Shown: positions 32,656 to 42,303 of the stretch, in pieces
Layout: the number at the start of each line of letters is the position of its first letter
How positions within the stretch are numbered: position 1 is the first letter of the stretch
Source of the DNA: Desulfobacterales bacterium
Lineage (GTDB): Bacteria; Desulfobacterota; Desulfobacteria; Desulfobacterales; JANQIE01
DNA length: 58,020 nt
NCBI GenBank assembly: GCA_028282295.1
Contig: JANQIE010000041.1
Location: 1-58,020, forward strand
Direction of reading: 5' to 3'
Notes under the pieces: model-generated
Databases searched by the model: none
The model's input: only the letters and a program-made list of their open reading frames with translations
Told to the model about the DNA's origin: nothing
Position numbers and translations under genes: made by a program

Positions 32656-33972
32656 TCAAGCTTTAGTGCTTTCCTTGAGTATTTCCTTAAAGAGGTTTGA
32701 CGAGGCCCTGTTGGCGCAAAACTCACCGCACATGGTGCAGACATCCGGATCGCAGGACGGTGACCGGTCCCGGCGGATTTTTTGGGCGTCCTGCGGGAAG
32801 AGGGCCTGACGAAATTGTCCCGGCCAGTCCAGGTCGCGACGGGCCTTGCTCATGGCCAGCTCGCGGGGGCGGGTGCGAGCGGGCAGTTTGCTCAGGTCGC
32901 CGATGTGTGCGGCCAGACGGGCCGTTTTAACGCCTTCGATTACGTCCTGTTCATTGGGCAAGGCCAGATGTTCGGCGGGCGTGATGTAGCACACCAGATC
33001 GGCGCCGTAGCGCGCCGATTGGGACGCACCGATGGCCGCCGCCACATGGTCGTAAGCCGCACCGATATCCGTGGGCAAAGGGCCGAGCATGTAGTAGGGC
33101 GCATGGTTGCTCATCCGTTTTTGCAGGATGATGTTGGCCTCGATGTCTTGCATGGGGACGTGGCCCGGTCCTTCCACCATCATCTGACAGCCCATCTTGC
33201 GGCCTTGCTCGGCCAGTTCGCAGTTGATCAGGAGTTCCTGGATCATGGCGCGGTCAAAGGAATCTCCGATGGATCCGGCCCGCAGACCATTGCCCAGGGA
33301 CAGGACCACATCGTATTTTTTGAGGATGTCTATTACTCGGTCAAAGTGGGCGTAGAGTGGGTTTTCCTTGCGATTGGCCTTCATCCAGGCCACCATGGAC
33401 GCGCCGCCCTTGCTCACCAGGCCGCCGTAGCGATACCCCTGCTTTTCCAGCCGCTCGATGGTGTAGCGATTGATGCCGCAATGGACCGCCATGAACGCCA
33501 TGCCGTCGGCGCACTGCCGCTCGATGAGATCGAACAACATCTTTTCGTCCAGCTTGTTGGGGTCGCCGTATCTTTGAGCGGCTTCGCTGAACGCCTGGTA
33601 CAACGGCACGTTGCCCACCGGCAACTCCACGGCGGCGAGTACTTCCCGTCGGATCAGGTCGAGATCGCCGCCCACGGACAGTTCCATGAGGGTATCGGCC
33701 CCGGCCTGTTGGGCGGCAAGCGCCTTGCGGACCTCGGCGTCGACATCGGCAATGTCGGTGGAGGTGCCGATGGAGGCGTTGATCTTGGTGGACAGGCCCG
33801 TGCCGATGCCGACAATCCGGCTTGTCCGGTTCCGGTTTAACGGAACAACAATTTGGCCCGCGGCCATCCTGGCCCGCACAAACTCAGGTGACACCCTTTC
33901 GGCATCGGCAATTGCCTCCATTGCCGGTGTGACGGACTTTGCGGCAGCCCATTCGACTTGGGTTTTATTCAT
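32656..33972 (-). CDS. bzaF: ThiC-family radical SAM enzyme, probable 5-hydroxybenzimidazole synthase BzaF
   Basis: A 438-residue ThiC-family protein. ThiC turns aminoimidazole ribotide into the thiamin pyrimidine; its paralogue BzaF turns the same substrate into 5-hydroxybenzimidazole for the B12 lower ligand. Several motifs depart from standard ThiC: SLGNGLRAG instead of SLGDGLRPG, VEGPGHVPMQ instead of GPGHVPMH, and a C-terminal CTMCGEFCANR (C-x2-C-x3-C) instead of CSMCGPKFC. A cobalamin riboswitch, not a TPP riboswitch, controls it. Both facts point to BzaF; a plain ThiC is the alternative. Start ATG at 33972 after GGAGGATATC. No other thi or cob gene lies beside it. Confidence 0.8.
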   Translation of the reverse strand: MNKTQVEWAAAKSVTPAMEAIADAERVSPEFVRARMAAGQIVVPLNRNRTSRIVGIGTGLSTKINASIGTSTDIADVDAEVRKALAAQQAGADTLMELSVGGDLDLIRREVLAAVELPVGNVPLYQAFSEAAQRYGDPNKLDEKMLFDLIERQCADGMAFMAVHCGINRYTIERLEKQGYRYGGLVSKGGASMVAWMKANRKENPLYAHFDRVIDILKKYDVVLSLGNGLRAGSIGDSFDRAMIQELLINCELAEQGRKMGCQMMVEGPGHVPMQDIEANIILQKRMSNHAPYYMLGPLPTDIGAAYDHVAAAIGASQSARYGADLVCYITPAEHLALPNEQDVIEGVKTARLAAHIGDLSKLPARTRPRELAMSKARRDLDWPGQFRQALFPQDAQKIRRDRSPSCDPDVCTMCGEFCANRASSNLFKEILKESTKA

Positions 33973-33997
33973 GATATCCTCCTGTTCCGGCCGGGGC

Positions 33998-34041
33998 AAA
34001 AAAAAATCCCCAAGCCAATAGAATTATTAGCCTGGGGATTT
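33998..34041 (-). terminator. Terminator of the cobalamin riboswitch expression platform
   Basis: On the minus strand AATCCCCAGGC pairs with GC(T)TGGGGATT, followed by a run of nine T. It lies between the riboswitch aptamer and the ThiC-family start, as expected for premature termination when cobalamin is bound. Confidence 0.85.
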
Positions 34042-34067
34042 ACCATCTCCACCAAGAATTTGTTTTT

Positions 34068-34246
34068 GTGTGCGGCAGGTTTTCTGACTTGCGGATTATC
34101 CTACTGCCCGCGCCTTCCCACACCATCCGGATGGATACCAGTTATGGTGCAGTGGCGTTTGCGGGGGTCGTCCTCGCTCACAGCGGCGGGTCCGTGCCGG
34201 AGTTACACCGGCTTCCCTATTATGCCCAAGGGGCCACCGAGACACT
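34068..34246 (-). promoter_or_regulatory. Cobalamin (B12) riboswitch aptamer
   Basis: Read on the minus strand: AATAGGGAAGCCGGTG, then AACTCCGGCACGGACCCGCC with GCTGTGA, the box GCCACTG (34156-34150), GGAAGGCGCGGGCAG, and the B12 box AAGTCAGAAAACCTGCC (34090-34074). These are the conserved blocks in the right order. Outer GTGT (34246) and ACAC (34068) ends can pair as P1. The terminator at 33998-34041 is the expression platform. Confidence 0.92.
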
Positions 34247-34529
34247 TTTTCGTAATTTTTGCGCAAATTGATAGCAAACGGCGAATCCGTCTGTCAAGGC
34301 CGGCGGTCTGTTGTCCCAGGGGGGTCGCATTCGGGAATTATGTAAATGGTGACGGTTCAGTAAAAGAGCCTCGACAGCCCTTGGTCAATGTGGCATCAAT
34401 GGCAAGATACCACAGGTTGGCTGATTTGTCTGGTTTCTGGTGGTGAGCATGGATTGATCAATCCCGTTCAATTTTAAGGGGTCGCGCAAAAATAATTTAA
34501 TTGGGAGTATAATCAGACAGGCTATAAGA
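34247..34529. other. Gap between riboswitch and kinase gene
   Basis: No gene is visible. It includes the promoter for the riboswitch transcript (minus strand) and for the kinase (plus). A short family-B-like end, GGGGTCGCGCAAAAATAATT, lies at 34480-34499. Confidence 0.5.
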
Positions 34530-36014
34530 ATGGAATGGCAAGACAAACGGATAGTTAAATTGATAGCCGGGATTTATCTGAAAATGAACCCGGACGGTGT
34601 TATTAAATCCTTTAATTCTTTCATGGAAGATGACATTGGATATTCACCGGACGACCTGTGTGGTAAAAATTGGCTAGATGTTTTTACGGTCGCAGAACCT
34701 GGGAAAACTGATCGACAAGGATTGTACCAATCTATTATTGATGGTAACCAGACCAAGCTTTTGTCTGAATTACAGACCGGAACCGGTGATATACATTATA
34801 TCGAGTGGCGCTTTGAAAGGGTCTGTAAATCAAACGGTGAAGTCCTGTATGTTTTGGGTGTTGGACAAGATGTTTCCACTCATGTAGCCGGAAGGGAAGA
34901 ACTATGCCGGAGCCACTGCGGGCTGGTTGAAAAAAGCCGGGTGTTAAAATGTCAATACAAAATCGCTCAAATGGCCGTTGACGATAGCCGTTCATTTGAA
35001 ACTACGCTCCAGGCAATTGTAGATCTTATTCCCCATGGATTTGAGTGTCCGGAAAAAATGGTCGCCGGCATTCGACTGAATGAGGACTTTTATGGCATCG
35101 GCGAATGCGATAATATGCAAGGTTGTTTAAGGAAAGAGATTGTCGTTAAAGAAGAAATAAAAGGGTGCGTTGAAGTCGGTTGGTTGAAAGACGTAAAGGC
35201 TTTTTCTTTTGAACAAAATGAATATACTGCCGAGGAAAAGAAGTTTATTGATACGGTCGCTCGCAAAGTCGCTTATATCATTGAACGCAAAGAGGCCGAT
35301 GAGAAAAAGCAACAATTGGAGGATCAGTTACGTCACGCCGATCGGCTGGCAACCATCGGGCAGTTGGCCGCCGGGATAGCCCATGAATTGAATAATCCAT
35401 TGGGAGATATTCTCGGTTTCGCCCAATTGGCTTCCAACTATCCTGATCTGCCGGAACAGACCTATCAGGATCTCTTTAAAATTGTCAAATCCACTTTATA
35501 TGCACGTGAAGTCATTAAAAAAATTCTACTGTTCAGCCGCCAAAGTCACCCCCATGAGGGCAAGGTCAACCTGAACCGGTTGATAGACGATTGGCTTGAT
35601 TTTTTTCAATTTCGCTGCCAACAAAACAATATCGAAATAATACTCGAATTGGATCAACAACTACCCACTTTTTCAGGAGATCCTTCCCAGATCAATCAGG
35701 TAATCATAAATTTGGTGGTTAACGCAATTCATGCCATGCCTGACGGCGGAAAGTTGACCATTAAGACCGGGATTGAAAACGAATGGCTCTATTTGAAGGT
35801 ACAAGACAGCGGAACAGGGATTGACGAAAATATCAGGGATAAAATATTCTTACCTTTTTTCACCACCAAGGAAGTTGATCAAGGGACTGGGCTGGGACTT
35901 TCAGTGGTATACGGCATTGTTCAGGAGCATGGCGGAAATATTACGATAGAGAGTCATATAGGCGAAGGCACGACCTTCAAGGTAGAATTTATGAAAACGA
36001 TTAACCAGCGTTAG
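34530..36014 (+). CDS. PAS/GAF-type sensor histidine kinase
   Basis: A 494-residue cytoplasmic kinase, no membrane helix. Residues 10-120 are a PAS domain (GVIKSFNSFMEDDIGYSPDDL, ending YVLGVGQDVSTH). Residues about 145-250 resemble a GAF domain (FETTLQAIVDLIPHGFECPE). HisKA follows with ATIGQLAAGIAHELNNPLGDI (His near 285), then HATPase with N box NQVIINLVVNAIHAMP, DSGTGID and GTGLGLSVVYGIV. Partner of the NtrC-type regulator 48 bp downstream. Confidence 0.92.
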   Translation: MEWQDKRIVKLIAGIYLKMNPDGVIKSFNSFMEDDIGYSPDDLCGKNWLDVFTVAEPGKTDRQGLYQSIIDGNQTKLLSELQTGTGDIHYIEWRFERVCKSNGEVLYVLGVGQDVSTHVAGREELCRSHCGLVEKSRVLKCQYKIAQMAVDDSRSFETTLQAIVDLIPHGFECPEKMVAGIRLNEDFYGIGECDNMQGCLRKEIVVKEEIKGCVEVGWLKDVKAFSFEQNEYTAEEKKFIDTVARKVAYIIERKEADEKKQQLEDQLRHADRLATIGQLAAGIAHELNNPLGDILGFAQLASNYPDLPEQTYQDLFKIVKSTLYAREVIKKILLFSRQSHPHEGKVNLNRLIDDWLDFFQFRCQQNNIEIILELDQQLPTFSGDPSQINQVIINLVVNAIHAMPDGGKLTIKTGIENEWLYLKVQDSGTGIDENIRDKIFLPFFTTKEVDQGTGLGLSVVYGIVQEHGGNITIESHIGEGTTFKVEFMKTINQR

Positions 36015-36062
36015 GGCGCTATCATTTTTAATACGCCGATAACAGAAAAAAGGACAAAAACG

Positions 36063-37409
36063 ATGGTGGTTAAAGCGAACCGCCGGTTCAAACTGCTGGC
36101 CGTTGATGACAATTTAAATACTCTTGAGATCATCAAACGCATCCTGGGCAATTCAGGCTATGACGTATTGACCTGCGACAATATGATAACCGCCATAGAA
36201 ATTCTGGAGAACCAGACAATTGAATTGGTCATTACAGACTTAAAAATGCCCAGGCACAGCGGAATGGATCTTGTCAGGTACATTGGTGAGAATCACAGCG
36301 GTGTTGGCATCATTATGGTTACGGGCTATCCGTCCATAGACGGAGCCGTGGAAGCGGTGAAAAAGGGCGCCGAAGAATTTTTGGCCAAACCATTTACCGA
36401 TGAAGAACTCTTATCTGCAGTTAAAAGGGTTTTGGACAGGTTGGCAATCCGCCACAAAGCGCAGCCCGGAATTGAACTGGACCATCCCCATGGTATCGTT
36501 GGCCGTTCAAGGCCAATTCAAAACGTATTCAAATTGATCACCAAAGCCTCTATGGTAACGGCCAATGTATTAATATCGGGTGAAAGCGGGACCGGCAAAG
36601 AGCTCGTGGCGCGTGCCATACATTACGGCAGTTCGCGTTCAACAGCACCATTTGTTCCGGTTAATTGCACGGCCATCCCGGAGGGGCTTCTTGAAAGTGA
36701 ATTGTTTGGGCATGTAAAAGGCGCTTTTACAGGTGCAAATGTAACGCGGACAGGATTTTTTCAAATCGCCGATGGCGGAACCATTTTTTTAGATGAAATC
36801 GGTGATGCCAGCCGGAGCTTACAAACTAAGCTTCTGCGCGTCCTACAAAACAAAGAGATTAACCGGGTCGGCTCCAACGAAGTTATTAACGTAGATACAC
36901 GTGTCGTGGTAGCGACCCATAAAGATCTAAAGGCTTTGGTCAAAAAAGATCTGTTCAGAGAAGACCTGTTTTACCGTCTGAGTGTCTTTGATATAACCAT
37001 TCCGCCATTAAGGGATCGCCATGAAGATATTCCGCTGCTGATCAGCCATTTTGTCACTGATTATTGCCGGGAAATGGGGCGTGCCCCTATCGCGTTTTCG
37101 GACAGGGCTGTTGAAGCCTTAACGAAATATCCCTGGCCGGGAAATGTAAGAGAGCTTGAAAATCTGATACAGAAGCTGGTCGTGATCCTTGATAAGGATA
37201 TCGCAGATATCGTCGATTTACCCAAATCGATGCGGTTTAGTGTCAGTCGAAATAAGGGGTTGGATCGATCCCTTGCTCAAGTTGAGGCGGAGCATATCAC
37301 AAATGTATTGGCCGGTGTGAAGGGCAACAAAACTCAAGCGGCCAGGATCCTTGGAATTGATCGCAAGACGCTACGAGAAAAGATTAAAAAATTAGAGCAA
37401 ACCCCATAG
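36063..37409 (+). CDS. NtrC-family sigma-54 response regulator
   Basis: A 448-residue regulator. Receiver 10-125 with phospho-acceptor Asp in LVITDLKMPRHSGMD (near 59). AAA+ domain 145-380: Walker A GESGTGKE, the sigma-54 contact loop GAFTGA, Walker B GTIFLDEIGD, and arginine-finger region PLRDRHEDI. Fis-type DNA-binding helix at the end (GNKTQAARILGIDRKTLREK). It activates sigma-54 promoters when phosphorylated, probably by the kinase encoded before it. Confidence 0.95.
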   Translation: MVVKANRRFKLLAVDDNLNTLEIIKRILGNSGYDVLTCDNMITAIEILENQTIELVITDLKMPRHSGMDLVRYIGENHSGVGIIMVTGYPSIDGAVEAVKKGAEEFLAKPFTDEELLSAVKRVLDRLAIRHKAQPGIELDHPHGIVGRSRPIQNVFKLITKASMVTANVLISGESGTGKELVARAIHYGSSRSTAPFVPVNCTAIPEGLLESELFGHVKGAFTGANVTRTGFFQIADGGTIFLDEIGDASRSLQTKLLRVLQNKEINRVGSNEVINVDTRVVVATHKDLKALVKKDLFREDLFYRLSVFDITIPPLRDRHEDIPLLISHFVTDYCREMGRAPIAFSDRAVEALTKYPWPGNVRELENLIQKLVVILDKDIADIVDLPKSMRFSVSRNKGLDRSLAQVEAEHITNVLAGVKGNKTQAARILGIDRKTLREKIKKLEQTP

Positions 37410-37661
37410 CGGGGTGTTTCGCCCCACCGAAACAATTCTCTCCGATTCCGACCGCTTGCCATTCCCCCAAAATCTGTTTTGTATCTACACCTATCGCGCC
37501 TACCCATTTCTGTAACTCCCTTTAAATACGCGACATATTGCTAAGCGTGGTTACTTGTCCCCCTAAGTCGATCCGTGTGGCACGATACCTGCTCATCCTT
37601 CCTGTAACGAGGCATGTTTGGCTTGATTGACGATTCTATCCGCTACAAAGGCAACCAGATA
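37410..37661. other. Gap before the second kinase
   Basis: No gene or clear hairpin. It presumably holds a promoter for the downstream run of genes. GGCACGATACCTGCTC at 37577-37592 resembles a -24/-12 sigma-54 element (GG..GC spacing), but the match is loose. Confidence 0.3.
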
Positions 37662-39398
37662 ATGGATAAAGAAAAATCTAAAAAGAAAAATTACCGCTCC
37701 TTAATGCGCAATGTTGTGCTTACCATCCTGCTGACGGCCCTGACGCCTACTTTGGTGGTCAGCATTTTTATCCTCAATCAGTTTGCCGACTCTTACCAAA
37801 AAAAAGTGCACGATCATTTCACGCTGCTGGCCAGAAAGCATAAAACGATTATTGATCTTTTCCTGGAAGAGAAACTGATGGATATTCGGTTATTGGCAAG
37901 CGCGTACCGTTTCGAGGAACTTGGTAACGAATCTTTGCTGAACCGGAAGTTAATAGAGATACAACAGGCACATGACCGTGTATTTGTAGATGTCGGCCTG
38001 GTCAATAGTAAGGGCCTTCAGATCGCTTACGCCGGCCCCCATAATTTGACCGGAGCAAGTTATGCTGATTCCGAATGGTTCAAGACAGCTATCAATAATC
38101 CCTACTTTATCAGTGATGTTTTCAAGGGGTTGCGCGGAACGCCTCACTTTATTGTATCCGTGCGGCAAGAGATAGATGGTAAGCCGTGGATTCTTAAAAG
38201 TACCATTGATTTCGGTGAATTTAATATTCTTGTAGAGAATCTTCGCATCGGTGAGTCCGGATTTGCGTATATTTTAAACAAAAAGGGAGAATTCCAGACA
38301 AGCCCCATTGCAGAAGTCAAGCCGGGAATATTGATAGACCATTTTGAAAAAAACGGTATCCTGGACCGTCCCAATTCTATTTTGAAGTTAAAAAACAATG
38401 ACGGCAAAGAGCTTATCTATAATGTCACTTCCATAAAAAAAGGTGAATGGGTGATGGTGCTTCAGCAGGATTACGATGATGCTTTTGCTGAACTGAAAGT
38501 TACCCAGAAAATTGCGGTATTAATTATCGTAGTCGCCAGCCTATGCATCATTGCCAGCAGCTTCATACTGTCGGACATATTGATCGGAAGGATTTCCCTG
38601 GCGGATGAAGAAAAAGAATCGGCAGATAAGGAAAAGGAAATATTGGCGCAGCAGGTTATCGAGACCGGAAAACTCGCAGCCGTAGGTGAGTTGGCGGCCG
38701 GCATCGCGCATGAAATCAATAATCCGGTGGCCATTATGATTGAAGAGGCCGGTTGGATTCAAGATCTGCTGGAGGAAGAAGATCTTAAACAAAGTGAGAA
38801 TCTGGAAGAGTTTTACAGGTCATTAAAGCAAATTAATACCCAAGGACGACGATGCAAAGATATCACCCATAAGCTGCTGAGTTTTGCCCGCAAAACAGAC
38901 CCAAGAGTTGTACAGATTTCCATAAACGACCTGCTCAAAGAAATCGTTCATCTGTCCTCCCAGCGGGCAAAATACGACAATATAGCGATCCATACCGAAC
39001 TTGAAAAACATCTGCCCGCAATTTCCGCCTCTGAAACCGAAATGCAGCAAGTTTTCCTTAATTTGGTAAACAATGCAATGGATGCAATTGATAAGCGTGG
39101 CGGAAGCATCACCTTGACTTCCAAGCTCGTGGGAGACGACCTTGCCGTCATGGTCGCCGACAACGGGGCCGGTATCGCCGAGGCGAATCTATCGCGCATT
39201 TTCGACCCTTTTTATACAACTAAACCAGTGGGTAAGGGAACGGGTTTAGGGCTTTCCATCTGTTTCGGAATTATTAAAAAACTCGGAGGCGATATACATG
39301 TGCGCAGTACAAAAGGTAAAGGAACCACCTTCGAGGTCAGGATTCCAGTAAAAAAGGAAGCGGAACTACCGCAAGAGGATGCACTGGACACCGGCTGA
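37662..39398 (+). CDS. Membrane Cache-domain sensor histidine kinase
   Basis: A 578-residue kinase from the ATG at 37662; a start 16 codons upstream is possible, both with weak ribosome binding sites. TM1 at about residues 17-40; a double-Cache-type periplasmic domain of about 240 residues (VDVGLVNSKGLQIAYAGPHN, SYADSEWFKTAINNPYFISD); TM2 near 285-305. HisKA has AVGELAAGIAHEINNPVAIM, and the ATPase has N box QQVFLNLVNNAMDAID, DNGAGI and GTGLGLSICFGII. No receiver of its own; the stand-alone receivers downstream are likely targets. Confidence 0.92.
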   Translation: MDKEKSKKKNYRSLMRNVVLTILLTALTPTLVVSIFILNQFADSYQKKVHDHFTLLARKHKTIIDLFLEEKLMDIRLLASAYRFEELGNESLLNRKLIEIQQAHDRVFVDVGLVNSKGLQIAYAGPHNLTGASYADSEWFKTAINNPYFISDVFKGLRGTPHFIVSVRQEIDGKPWILKSTIDFGEFNILVENLRIGESGFAYILNKKGEFQTSPIAEVKPGILIDHFEKNGILDRPNSILKLKNNDGKELIYNVTSIKKGEWVMVLQQDYDDAFAELKVTQKIAVLIIVVASLCIIASSFILSDILIGRISLADEEKESADKEKEILAQQVIETGKLAAVGELAAGIAHEINNPVAIMIEEAGWIQDLLEEEDLKQSENLEEFYRSLKQINTQGRRCKDITHKLLSFARKTDPRVVQISINDLLKEIVHLSSQRAKYDNIAIHTELEKHLPAISASETEMQQVFLNLVNNAMDAIDKRGGSITLTSKLVGDDLAVMVADNGAGIAEANLSRIFDPFYTTKPVGKGTGLGLSICFGIIKKLGGDIHVRSTKGKGTTFEVRIPVKKEAELPQEDALDTG

Positions 39399-39441
39399 TT
39401 TGAGGCATATGGAGTCGCGTCGTTCATTGGTGCATCAGCTA

Positions 39442-39583
39442 GTGTCCATCCGGAAATAGTAGATTTTGGTTCCCGGCAAGGCCCGAGCATTTTTAAAACC
39501 GCAGGCATAGCGGGCTGTGTCGAGGATTTTAAAAATGCGAGCACGCCGCCGGGGGCCAAAAGATGCTATTTCCGGATGGACAC
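39442..39583. repeat. Family A palindromic element (142 bp)
   Basis: Reverse-oriented copy between a kinase gene and a receiver gene. Flanking hexamers are identical, CAGCTA at 39436-39441 and 39584-39589: the clearest target-duplication-like pair in the window. Confidence 0.9.
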
Positions 39584-39656
39584 CAGCTATTGGATTTACA
39601 TATCGGATCAATTAACCGGCCGGAAATTATACGGCATCAATAAAGGGAGATTGAAC

Positions 39657-40088
39657 ATGAGTATTGCAAAAGTGCTTTTAGTCGATGACGAAAAACCTTT
39701 CGTGGAAACCATGATGAAACGATTGAAAAAAAGAGATGTAGACATTGTCGCTGCATACGATGGGCAAGAAGCGATAAAATGCCTTGCCGGGGACGATAAT
39801 ATCGAAGTTGTTATTCTGGATATTAAAATGCCGGTTATGGACGGAATGACAGCTCTAAAGGAGATCAAGCGTAAGTATCCCTTGGTAGAGGTGATTATGC
39901 TCACTGGTCACGCCACGGTGGAGACCGGCATTGATGGTATGAAATTGGGAGCCTTTGATTACCTGATGAAACCTTGCGATATGGATCAGTTGATTACAAA
40001 AGTCGCAGCGGCGGCCCAACGCAAACGCGAGCATGAGCAAAAGATCATGGAGGCTCGCATTCAGACGATCACACTGCGGCGGCCGTAA
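39657..40088 (+). CDS. Stand-alone response regulator receiver
   Basis: A 143-residue receiver. VLLVDDEKPF (acidic pocket), VVILDIKMPVMDG (phospho-Asp), IMLTGHA (Thr switch) and YLMKPCD (Lys) are all present. No output domain; a helical basic tail follows. Start ATG at 39657 after AAAGGGAGATTGAAC. The frame stays open upstream into the family A element, but that part is repeat sequence. Confidence 0.93.
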   Translation: MSIAKVLLVDDEKPFVETMMKRLKKRDVDIVAAYDGQEAIKCLAGDDNIEVVILDIKMPVMDGMTALKEIKRKYPLVEVIMLTGHATVETGIDGMKLGAFDYLMKPCDMDQLITKVAAAAQRKREHEQKIMEARIQTITLRRP

Positions 40089-40238
40089 TCCGTTGTGGTT
40101 CAAAATCGGTTCGATTGATGGGGTCGCTTGCGTTGGTTTAAAGAGGGTCGCCGGGGCGCATAACATTCACCCGTAAAAATGATCAGTTGGTGAAAGCACA
40201 GCCCGCCAGGTCCGTTTTCTGTAACTGGGAGAAAGGTC

Positions 40239-40640
40239 ATGCGAAAAAATGAAAAGAGACCATCAACACCCATAAGGTTGCTGTTGATTGACGATGAAGT
40301 AGATTATGTCAACGTCCTGTCGAACCGATTATCGAAACGCAATTTTGATGTGGGCAAGGCCACCAGCGGGGCCGAAGCCTTTCAGATGCTGAGAAAAAGG
40401 GACTTCGATATAGCCGTTCTGGATCTTAAAATGGAGGATATGGATGGCATCGAAATTCTTAAAATACTCAAAAAGATCGCACCGGAACTTGTGGTCATCA
40501 TGCTCACCGGTCACGGTTCGGCCGAAGCAGCCAGGGAAGGCATAAGACAAGGTGCATATGATTACTTGACCAAACCATGCGAATTAGATGAATTGATAGA
40601 TAAAATTAAGGAAGCCCATGGTCATCAACCGGCAGGTTGA
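40239..40640 (+). CDS. Stand-alone response regulator receiver
   Basis: A 133-residue receiver: LLLIDDEVDY, IAVLDLKMEDMDG, IMLTGHG and YLTKPCE give the full active site. Start after GGGAGAAAGGTC. It lies 48 bp before the SLC13-type permease gene, suggesting the phosphorylation state bears on transport or its control. Confidence 0.93.
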   Translation: MRKNEKRPSTPIRLLLIDDEVDYVNVLSNRLSKRNFDVGKATSGAEAFQMLRKRDFDIAVLDLKMEDMDGIEILKILKKIAPELVVIMLTGHGSAEAAREGIRQGAYDYLTKPCELDELIDKIKEAHGHQPAG

Positions 40641-40687
40641 CCCGAACGACAGAGATATGGTGACCATTGGATAGGAGAGCGACATAG

Positions 40688-42274
40688 ATGCTAGCGATTG
40701 CTAAATCCAGAAATATTCAATTATGCATAGCTGTCTTGCTTGGTGCCGCGGTCCTGATGCTACCCCGGCCCGAGGGAAACAGATTTAAATTGACGGGTGA
40801 TGCCGGCCGATTGTTCTACCAGACAATCAGTTCACAATTTTCATTGGTGCAGGGTGAAAAAGCAGACGCGAATTCCTATATTGTGGAGTCGAACGGCATC
40901 ATGGATTCGGCCACAGCGGGATCTTTTCTGAAAGACAAAGCCGACAATTATAAGGATGCGAACGTCCGGGTGGATTATGTTGATGGACTTTCCCCAAAGG
41001 CCAAAAGATTTCTGGCCGTTTTAGCGGTCTTGATTTTTCTTTTCATGTTCGAACCGATCCCCCTTGAAATTACGGCCATATTGATTGGCGTGTTGCTGGT
41101 TGGCATGCAGGTCGTGGACGTAAAAACCGCCTGGGCACCCTATATGCATCCGGTGGTTGTTTTTATTATGTGTTGTCTGATCTTCGCCATTGCTCTGGAC
41201 AAGGCCGGCGTTACCAAAAGACTGGGGTATTTCGTCGTGGCAAAGGCGGGGACCAGCGTGACCAAATTCACCTTTATTATCAGTGTCGGTCTGGGACTTG
41301 CGTCTTCATTCATGCATGACGCTGCGGCGGTGTCCATCGGCATTGTCACCATGTTGCCGCTGATGCGGGCCGCAGGCATCGAACCGCACTCGCGCACGGC
41401 CAAGTTCATGCTGATTTCGTTGGCTTTCGCTTGTTCCTGCGGCGGTATGGGGACGCTGGTGGGTGGCGGGCGCACTATGGTTTCGGCGGCGTTTTTAAAG
41501 GAGTTTACCGGTATCGAGATAACCTTTATGGATTGGATCAAATACGCCATGCCCATGGCCTTGGTTACCGTACCGGCCGCTGTGGGGGTTGTTTACCTGG
41601 TTTTCCGTCCCGACCCTGCATTTAAGCTGCCGAAACTCGATGATGAGATCGGACCCTGGTCGTTCCAGGAAAAAATCACTGTGCTGATCATCGGAGCCTC
41701 CTTTGTATTGTGGCTGACCAAGGGATTCCATGGAATGCATTACTCTGTCACGGGCATGCTGGGTGTAGCGGCTCTGGTCGTGACCGGCATTTTGAAATGG
41801 GACGATGTCCATGAAAACCTGGAATGGGGAACAGCGCTGTTTATCTTCGGCGGCGGCATCTCCCTTGGGTTGGCTATGGGACATTCCGGCGCGGCGGCTT
41901 ATTTTGCCAATCTGTTTTTTCCCCTCGTCGAGGGAGGCGGATGGCTTCTGCTTTTTGCGGGGGTGGCGGTTTTCGGCGCTCTTGTCACCAACGCCATGGC
42001 TAATGTGGCTGCGGCCGCCCTCATTTTGCCGATTGTCATTCCCATGGCCCAGTTAGAGGGGGTCAATCCCATGGTGTTGGCGCTATGCCTTGGCACCGCG
42101 ACCTCTTTTGCCATGTTGCTGGTCATCGGTTGTCCGCCCAATGCGATTGCCTATAGCTTTAAGCAATTTAAAGCCTCCGATATTACCCGGGTCGGACTTG
42201 TTGCTACCCCTGTATTGTTGTTTCTGCTCGTTGTTGTCGCTTCAGTCTGGTGGAAAATTTTGGGGCTTGTTTAA
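40688..42274 (+). CDS. SLC13/DASS-type permease with altered SNT motifs
   Basis: A 528-residue membrane protein. TM1 (about 10-28) is followed by a polar stretch of about 70 residues (30-100), then 11 or more helices. The fold pattern fits divalent-anion/Na+ symporters (SLC13/DASS; sulfate, dicarboxylates). The two Ser-Asn-Thr signatures are replaced: SSFMHDAAAVSIGIVTMLPL in the first half and ALVTNAMANVAAAALILPI in the second. Ion or substrate choice may therefore differ. Surrounded by receivers and kinases, so its activity is probably tightly controlled. Confidence 0.88.
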   Translation: MLAIAKSRNIQLCIAVLLGAAVLMLPRPEGNRFKLTGDAGRLFYQTISSQFSLVQGEKADANSYIVESNGIMDSATAGSFLKDKADNYKDANVRVDYVDGLSPKAKRFLAVLAVLIFLFMFEPIPLEITAILIGVLLVGMQVVDVKTAWAPYMHPVVVFIMCCLIFAIALDKAGVTKRLGYFVVAKAGTSVTKFTFIISVGLGLASSFMHDAAAVSIGIVTMLPLMRAAGIEPHSRTAKFMLISLAFACSCGGMGTLVGGGRTMVSAAFLKEFTGIEITFMDWIKYAMPMALVTVPAAVGVVYLVFRPDPAFKLPKLDDEIGPWSFQEKITVLIIGASFVLWLTKGFHGMHYSVTGMLGVAALVVTGILKWDDVHENLEWGTALFIFGGGISLGLAMGHSGAAAYFANLFFPLVEGGGWLLLFAGVAVFGALVTNAMANVAAAALILPIVIPMAQLEGVNPMVLALCLGTATSFAMLLVIGCPPNAIAYSFKQFKASDITRVGLVATPVLLFLLVVVASVWWKILGLV

Positions 42275-42303
42275 GCGCGGTCATTTCCGATGGAGAATAT
42301 AAG

